The notes beneath the pieces were generated by a model. That model saw only the letters and a program-made list of their open reading frames with translations, was not told where the DNA came from and searched no databases. Made by a program: the position numbers and the translations under genes. A stretch of 9,456 nt of DNA from an uncultured Coriobacteriia bacterium (lineage in GTDB: Bacteria; Actinomycetota; Coriobacteriia; Coriobacteriales; QAMH01), in assembly GCA_949283445.1 (NCBI GenBank), contig CASDTD010000199.1, positions 1-9,456 of the forward strand, given 5' to 3'. Shown one piece after another: positions 6,349 to 9,456 of the stretch; positions within the stretch are counted from its first letter, which is position 1, and every line of letters starts with the position of its first letter.

Positions 6349-6399
6349 GTCAATAAGGCGTTTCGCCTAGCACGTCGCTTGCCTCGCCTTCGAAATCTC
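6349..6399. repeat. Diverged direct repeat, right copy
   Basis: This copy starts GTCAATAAGGCGTTTC and ends GCCTTCGAAATCTCAA, matching the block at 6120-6175 in the same orientation. It begins at about the predicted transcription start of the right arm and ends about 30 bases before the GTG, so it forms most of that leader. Confidence 0.6.
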
Positions 6400-6428
6400 A
6401 ATGCGATGTAACTCGAAGGGAGAAGACA

Positions 6429-8714
6429 GTGGCTTTTCACTACAAGGAACACCCCGTTCCCGCACACACCGTGCTGGACGATGGGACTGAAGTCATCCGC
6501 ACCTGCGCCTGGTCGCCCCCGGGGTGTCATGCCGTCGGTTGCGGCGTAAAACTGTTCGTCAAGGACAACAAGCTCGTCAAGGTGGAAGGCGACCCCGACC
6601 ACCAGCTCACGCAGGGCAGGCTATGTGTGCGCTGCCTCGACCTGAAAGAAGCGGTGTATCACCCCGACCGCATCCTCTACCCCATGAAACGCGACCCGAA
6701 AGACCGCGGCAAAGACAAGTGGGAGCGCATCTCGTGGGACGAGGCCACTCAGCTCATCGTCGATAAGACCGAGGAAATCCGCGCGAAATACGGATCCGAG
6801 GCAATCTGCCAGTACATGGGAACGGGCCGCGAGGCCGTGCGCTACGGCTTCGAGCTTTCTTCGAAGGTCCTGAGAACCCCCAACAACTGCTATGCGCAGT
6901 CCGGCTGGTCGTGCATGGGTCCGCGTCAGACCGCTATGACCATGATGCTGGGAAGCGCTTATATCGAGCTCGATTACAACGGCGGATCGCTCGAAGTCTG
7001 GGATGACCCCGACTGGAAGCGTCCCGACTACATCTTCTGCTTGGGCAAAGAGCCCCTGAAATCCAACCCCGACGGCCTGTGGGGACACGCGCTAATCGAG
7101 CTCATGAAGCAGGGTTCCAAGCTCATCTTGGTCGACCCGCGCGCGAACTGGCTCTCCACCAGAGCAGACCAGCTCATCCAGCTCATCCCCGGAACGGACG
7201 CCGCGCTGTGCCTCGCTATTCTGCACGTGCTCATTGAGGAAGACCTCTACGACCACGATTTCGTGGATCGCTGGTGCTACGGCTTCGACGAGCTCGCCGA
7301 GCGCGTGAAAGAGTACACGCCGGAAATGGCCGCCGAAACCTGCGGCATCGACGCGAGCGAAATCTACGAGTGCGCACGCAAACTCGCCTATGACGGCGGC
7401 CAGCATCACTGGTCTTTGCTCATGGGCGTCGCTGTCGACCAGAATCCCAACGGGTGTCAGGTCACGCAGTGCCTCATCGCCATGGCGGCCATCACAGGCA
7501 ACCTCGACGTGCCCGGCGGCACGGTCGTCGGAGTGCAGATGCAGTTCGAAATGACCGGCGTCACCGACTACATGAGCGACGAGCTCAAGAACAAGTGCAT
7601 CGGTTGGGATGTCTATCCCATCGTCAAGGTACTGCTCAACACCACGCACCCCGACATCACGCTCGAGGCACTGGAAACCGGGCGCCCCTACGAGCTGAAG
7701 ATGGCCTGGATCGACTCCACCAACCTGCTCTCCCCCACCTGCTCCGCGCAGCCCAAGCGCTGGCACGATGCGCTCATGAAGATGGAGTTCACCGTCGCCA
7801 AGGAGATGTTCATGACCCCGACGGTCATGGCGTTGGCAGACGTCGTGCTCCCGCTTTCGACCTGGGCCGAGCATGATGGCATCGTCATGACCAACCAGGG
7901 CTGCCAGATGGGCATCGCGGGCGCCATCAACAAGGGTCTGCAGGTGGGCGAATGCAAGTCCGACCTCGAGATGCTCGTGCACTTCGGTAACGCGTTCTAC
8001 GAGCGTTACGGCGAAGAGTACCCGTACAAGGACGTCGAGGACTACCTCGTTCACGACGTCGCCAAGCTCGACACCACCTGGGACGAGCTCAAGAACAAGG
8101 TGGTCGCCACCAACGACATCGGCGGCTACTACAAGTACGAGAAGGGCTTGATCAGAGCCGACAGGCAGCCTGGTTTCCAGACTGTGACCGGTCGTGTCGA
8201 GCTGTGGTCCACAGGCTACGGCCAGCTGGGCGATGACCCGCTGCCCTATTACTTCCCGCCCAAGTTGGGCAAGGAAGCACGTCCCGACCTTGCCAAGGAA
8301 TACCCGCTAACCATGACGACGGGTGCCCGGTACTACGCATCGTTCCATTCGGAGCACCGTCAGCTGCCCTCGTTGCGCCAGCTGGTGCCCGAGCCCTGGC
8401 TCGAGATTCATCCTGACACCGCTGCTGAGCTCGGCATCAAAGACGGCGACGAAGTCACCATCGAGAACCCGTGGGGCACGGCACACGAAATCGCGAAAGT
8501 CACCCCCTCGGTACGCCGTGACGTCGTTTCCGCCGCTCATGGTTGGTGGTACCCCGAAGAGGACGGCGAAGAGCCACATCTGTACGGCGTGTGGAAGTCC
8601 AACGTCAACAGCCTCGTCCCACACCGCGTGCTGGGCAAGATGGGCTTCGGCGCTCCGTACAAGCAACTGCCCGTCAAGGTCTACAAGACCCCGAACGAAG
8701 AATGCATTCTCTAG
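6429..8714 (+). CDS. Molybdopterin (bis-MGD) enzyme, paralogue in the right arm
   Basis: This is a 761-aa catalytic subunit of the DMSO reductase (MopB) superfamily, close in length to acetylene hydratase. The Fe4S4 domain shows TCAWSPPGCHAVGCGV (C26, C33, C38) and GRLCVRC (C66, C69). Next come YHPDRILYPMKRDPKDRG, ERISWDEA, and SGWSCMGPR with C162 as the likely metal ligand by alignment to acetylene hydratase. Cofactor-binding stretches are FCLGKEPLKSN and ILVDPRANWLSTRADQLIQL, then FMTPTVMALADVVLP, and a C-terminal dinucleotide-binding domain from TGARYYASFHSEHRQ to AAHGWWYPEE. It lacks the cysteine-rich tail of the left paralogue. The start is GTG at 6429, with GAAGGGAG ending 6 bases upstream. 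There is no Tat signal or membrane segment, so it is cytoplasmic. It is 17 bases from the ferredoxin-like gene. The family includes catechol dehydroxylases and acetylene hydratase; the substrate is not determinable here. Confidence 0.92.
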   Translation: MAFHYKEHPVPAHTVLDDGTEVIRTCAWSPPGCHAVGCGVKLFVKDNKLVKVEGDPDHQLTQGRLCVRCLDLKEAVYHPDRILYPMKRDPKDRGKDKWERISWDEATQLIVDKTEEIRAKYGSEAICQYMGTGREAVRYGFELSSKVLRTPNNCYAQSGWSCMGPRQTAMTMMLGSAYIELDYNGGSLEVWDDPDWKRPDYIFCLGKEPLKSNPDGLWGHALIELMKQGSKLILVDPRANWLSTRADQLIQLIPGTDAALCLAILHVLIEEDLYDHDFVDRWCYGFDELAERVKEYTPEMAAETCGIDASEIYECARKLAYDGGQHHWSLLMGVAVDQNPNGCQVTQCLIAMAAITGNLDVPGGTVVGVQMQFEMTGVTDYMSDELKNKCIGWDVYPIVKVLLNTTHPDITLEALETGRPYELKMAWIDSTNLLSPTCSAQPKRWHDALMKMEFTVAKEMFMTPTVMALADVVLPLSTWAEHDGIVMTNQGCQMGIAGAINKGLQVGECKSDLEMLVHFGNAFYERYGEEYPYKDVEDYLVHDVAKLDTTWDELKNKVVATNDIGGYYKYEKGLIRADRQPGFQTVTGRVELWSTGYGQLGDDPLPYYFPPKLGKEARPDLAKEYPLTMTTGARYYASFHSEHRQLPSLRQLVPEPWLEIHPDTAAELGIKDGDEVTIENPWGTAHEIAKVTPSVRRDVVSAAHGWWYPEEDGEEPHLYGVWKSNVNSLVPHRVLGKMGFGAPYKQLPVKVYKTPNEECIL

Positions 8715-8731
8715 AAAGGAGGGACTGAGCT

Positions 8732-9067
8732 ATGAGCGATATGGGATTGATGATCGACTACGAGTTCTGCACGGGTTGCCAAAGCTGCGAGCTCGCCTGC
8801 AAGAACGAGCATGATTTCCCCATGAACAAATGGGGCATCAAGATGGTCGAGTTCGGCCCCTTCGAAATGGAAGAGGGCAAGCTCGAGTGGAACTACCTGC
8901 CGTTCCCCACGAGCTACTGCGATATGTGCGAAGACCGCGTAGCCGATGGCGGCATTCCCTCGTGCGCCCTGCATTGCCTCGCAGGCGTTATCGAGTGGGG
9001 AAGAGTCGACGAGCTTTCCGAGAAGATGAAAGCGAAAGGCGCTAAAGCGGTCATGTTTCTGCCCTAG
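8732..9067 (+). CDS. Small 4Fe-4S dicluster electron-transfer subunit, right arm
   Basis: This 111-aa soluble iron-sulfur protein is the probable partner of the preceding molybdoenzyme. The cysteine pattern is C13-x2-C16-x2-C19-x3-C23 (CTGCQSCELAC) and C63-x2-C66-x11-C78-x3-C82, identical in spacing to the left-arm paralogue at 3248-3619. The shared WGIK after the first group and GxVDEL near the C-terminus confirm common descent. Two [4Fe-4S] clusters are expected. It ends about ten residues earlier than its paralogue, lacking the QQEQNE tail. The ATG has AAGGAGGG 8 bases upstream and follows the molybdoenzyme stop by 17 bases, so the two are co-transcribed. It would pass electrons to, or take them from, the Fe-S/molybdenum centre of the large subunit. 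The donor on the other side is not encoded in this window. Confidence 0.93.
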   Translation: MSDMGLMIDYEFCTGCQSCELACKNEHDFPMNKWGIKMVEFGPFEMEEGKLEWNYLPFPTSYCDMCEDRVADGGIPSCALHCLAGVIEWGRVDELSEKMKAKGAKAVMFLP

Positions 9068-9069
9068 GA

Positions 9070-9111
9070 CAGGACGAGCCGCCAAATACCATCTGACGAC
9101 TCGCAGTCCTG
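9070..9111 (+). promoter_or_regulatory. Stem-loop just after the ferredoxin-like stop codon
   Basis: CAGGAC (9070-9075) pairs with GTCCTG (9106-9111), and GAG (9076-9078) can extend the stem with CTC (9100-9102) across a small bulge. The loop is about 21 bases. There is no T-run. It may set mRNA stability between the small subunit and the next gene. Confidence 0.4.
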
Positions 9112-9112
9112 A

Positions 9113-9153
9113 GCACCACTGGTGCGCGGGAGGGCAAGCGCCCCCCGCGCACC
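9113..9153 (+). promoter_or_regulatory. Strong GC hairpin with a competing upstream hairpin
   Basis: GGTGCGCGGG (9121-9130) pairs perfectly with CCCGCGCACC (9144-9153), and GGG (9132-9134) with CCC (9141-9143) inside, leaving a 6-base loop. The same left arm can instead pair with GCACC at 9113-9117 across ACT, so two mutually exclusive folds exist. No T-run follows, and the AGGAGGG of the next gene begins six bases downstream. This looks like an attenuator-type or mRNA-processing element rather than a plain terminator. Confidence 0.55.
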
Positions 9154-9173
9154 GTCACAAGGAGGGAAATCAC

Positions 9174-9456
9174 ATGCCCATTCCATTCAGTAAAAACGAA
9201 ATGACCCCTGTTCTCATACAGCCAGGATTTCCCGGAGGACCCAAGCGCACGTTGTGGAACAGCCCGATTTCTCCGCGCGAAAACCTGCTGAAAGCCCTGG
9301 CCGATAAAGACTGCGCGTTCTTGCCGAATGTCCTCGACGCGAAATCCATCAACCCGCGCTTCATACCCGACAACCGCGCGCGTGCCTTCGTTGCGGACGA
9401 GGGCGAGCCATTCACCCCTGACCATGCCGGGGAAAAGGATATGTTTGGCATCACAT
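9174..9456 (+). CDS. Probable URO-D superfamily protein (methyltransferase/decarboxylase-like), 5' part only
   Basis: The first 94 codons are present and the window ends inside the gene. The ATG at 9174 has AAGGAGGG 7 bases upstream, a very strong ribosome binding site. The stretch ISPRENLLKAL (about residues 32-42) resembles the opening helix of the uroporphyrinogen decarboxylase superfamily, and NPRFIPDNRARAF followed by GEKDMFGI fits the next segment as I remember it from anaerobe URO-D-like proteins. That superfamily includes HemE and the corrinoid methyltransferases MtaA, MtbA and CmuA. The catalytic part is outside the window, so the reaction is unknown. Its place after the molybdoenzyme pair suggests the same pathway, for example demethylation of methoxylated aromatics, but this is inference. 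There is no signal peptide. Confidence 0.6.
   Translation, partial: MPIPFSKNEMTPVLIQPGFPGGPKRTLWNSPISPRENLLKALADKDCAFLPNVLDAKSINPRFIPDNRARAFVADEGEPFTPDHAGEKDMFGIT

Noticed and set aside
6195..6356. Short plus-strand frame of 53 codons starting GTG after GGAGG
   Set aside because: The spacing between GGAGG and GTG is only about 2 bases. The frame crosses both promoter elements and the translation has no recognisable feature.
7092..8054. 320-codon open frame on the minus strand
   Set aside because: It is antisense to the well-supported right-arm molybdoenzyme and shows no domain of its own.

Overview
The window looks like part of a high-GC, anaerobic actinobacterial genome, most likely class Coriobacteriia, family Eggerthellaceae (relatives of Eggerthella, Gordonibacter, Slackia, Denitrobacterium). 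This is inferred from gene content, GTG starts, strong AGGAGG-type ribosome binding sites, and the pairing of soluble molybdopterin enzymes with very small 4Fe-4S partner proteins. No rRNA or tRNA is present to fix the taxonomy.

The layout is two arms that diverge from a 397-base control region (about 6032-6428). The left arm (minus strand) reads: molybdopterin enzyme of the acetylene hydratase / catechol dehydroxylase branch (803 aa), its 123-aa two-cluster ferredoxin-like partner (ATG directly after the TAA), an MFS transporter (412 aa), a clear rho-independent terminator, then a SlyD-type FKBP prolyl isomerase and a second MFS transporter. The right arm (plus strand) reads: a paralogous molybdopterin enzyme (761 aa), a paralogous 111-aa ferredoxin-like partner, a structured 106-base gap, and the first 94 codons of a probable URO-D-superfamily protein (methyltransferase/decarboxylase fold), cut by the window edge. 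Both ferredoxin-like proteins have the same eight-cysteine pattern, so each arm carries one complete large/small subunit module.

Both large subunits lack a Tat signal and no NrfD-like membrane anchor is encoded, so the enzymes should be cytoplasmic. The MFS proteins would bring substrate in or take product out. The most economical reading is a locus for reductive or redox-neutral transformation of small aromatic or other organic compounds (catechol dehydroxylase-like or hydratase/transhydroxylase-like). If the URO-D protein is a methyl transferase, O-demethylation could feed the dehydroxylation. The actual substrates cannot be read from the sequence.

The control region is the most structured non-coding part. 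A perfect 10-base sequence (AAACTTACTT) occurs once on each strand, facing outward, each followed after exactly 7 bases by CGTA and a -10-like box. Between the two copies is a perfect 8-bp inverted repeat, and a diverged block of about 50 bases is repeated in the same orientation on both sides. Other non-coding features are a 24-base repeat present three times at the left edge, an 11-bp inverted repeat before the first MFS gene of the left arm, and mutually exclusive hairpins ahead of the URO-D gene.
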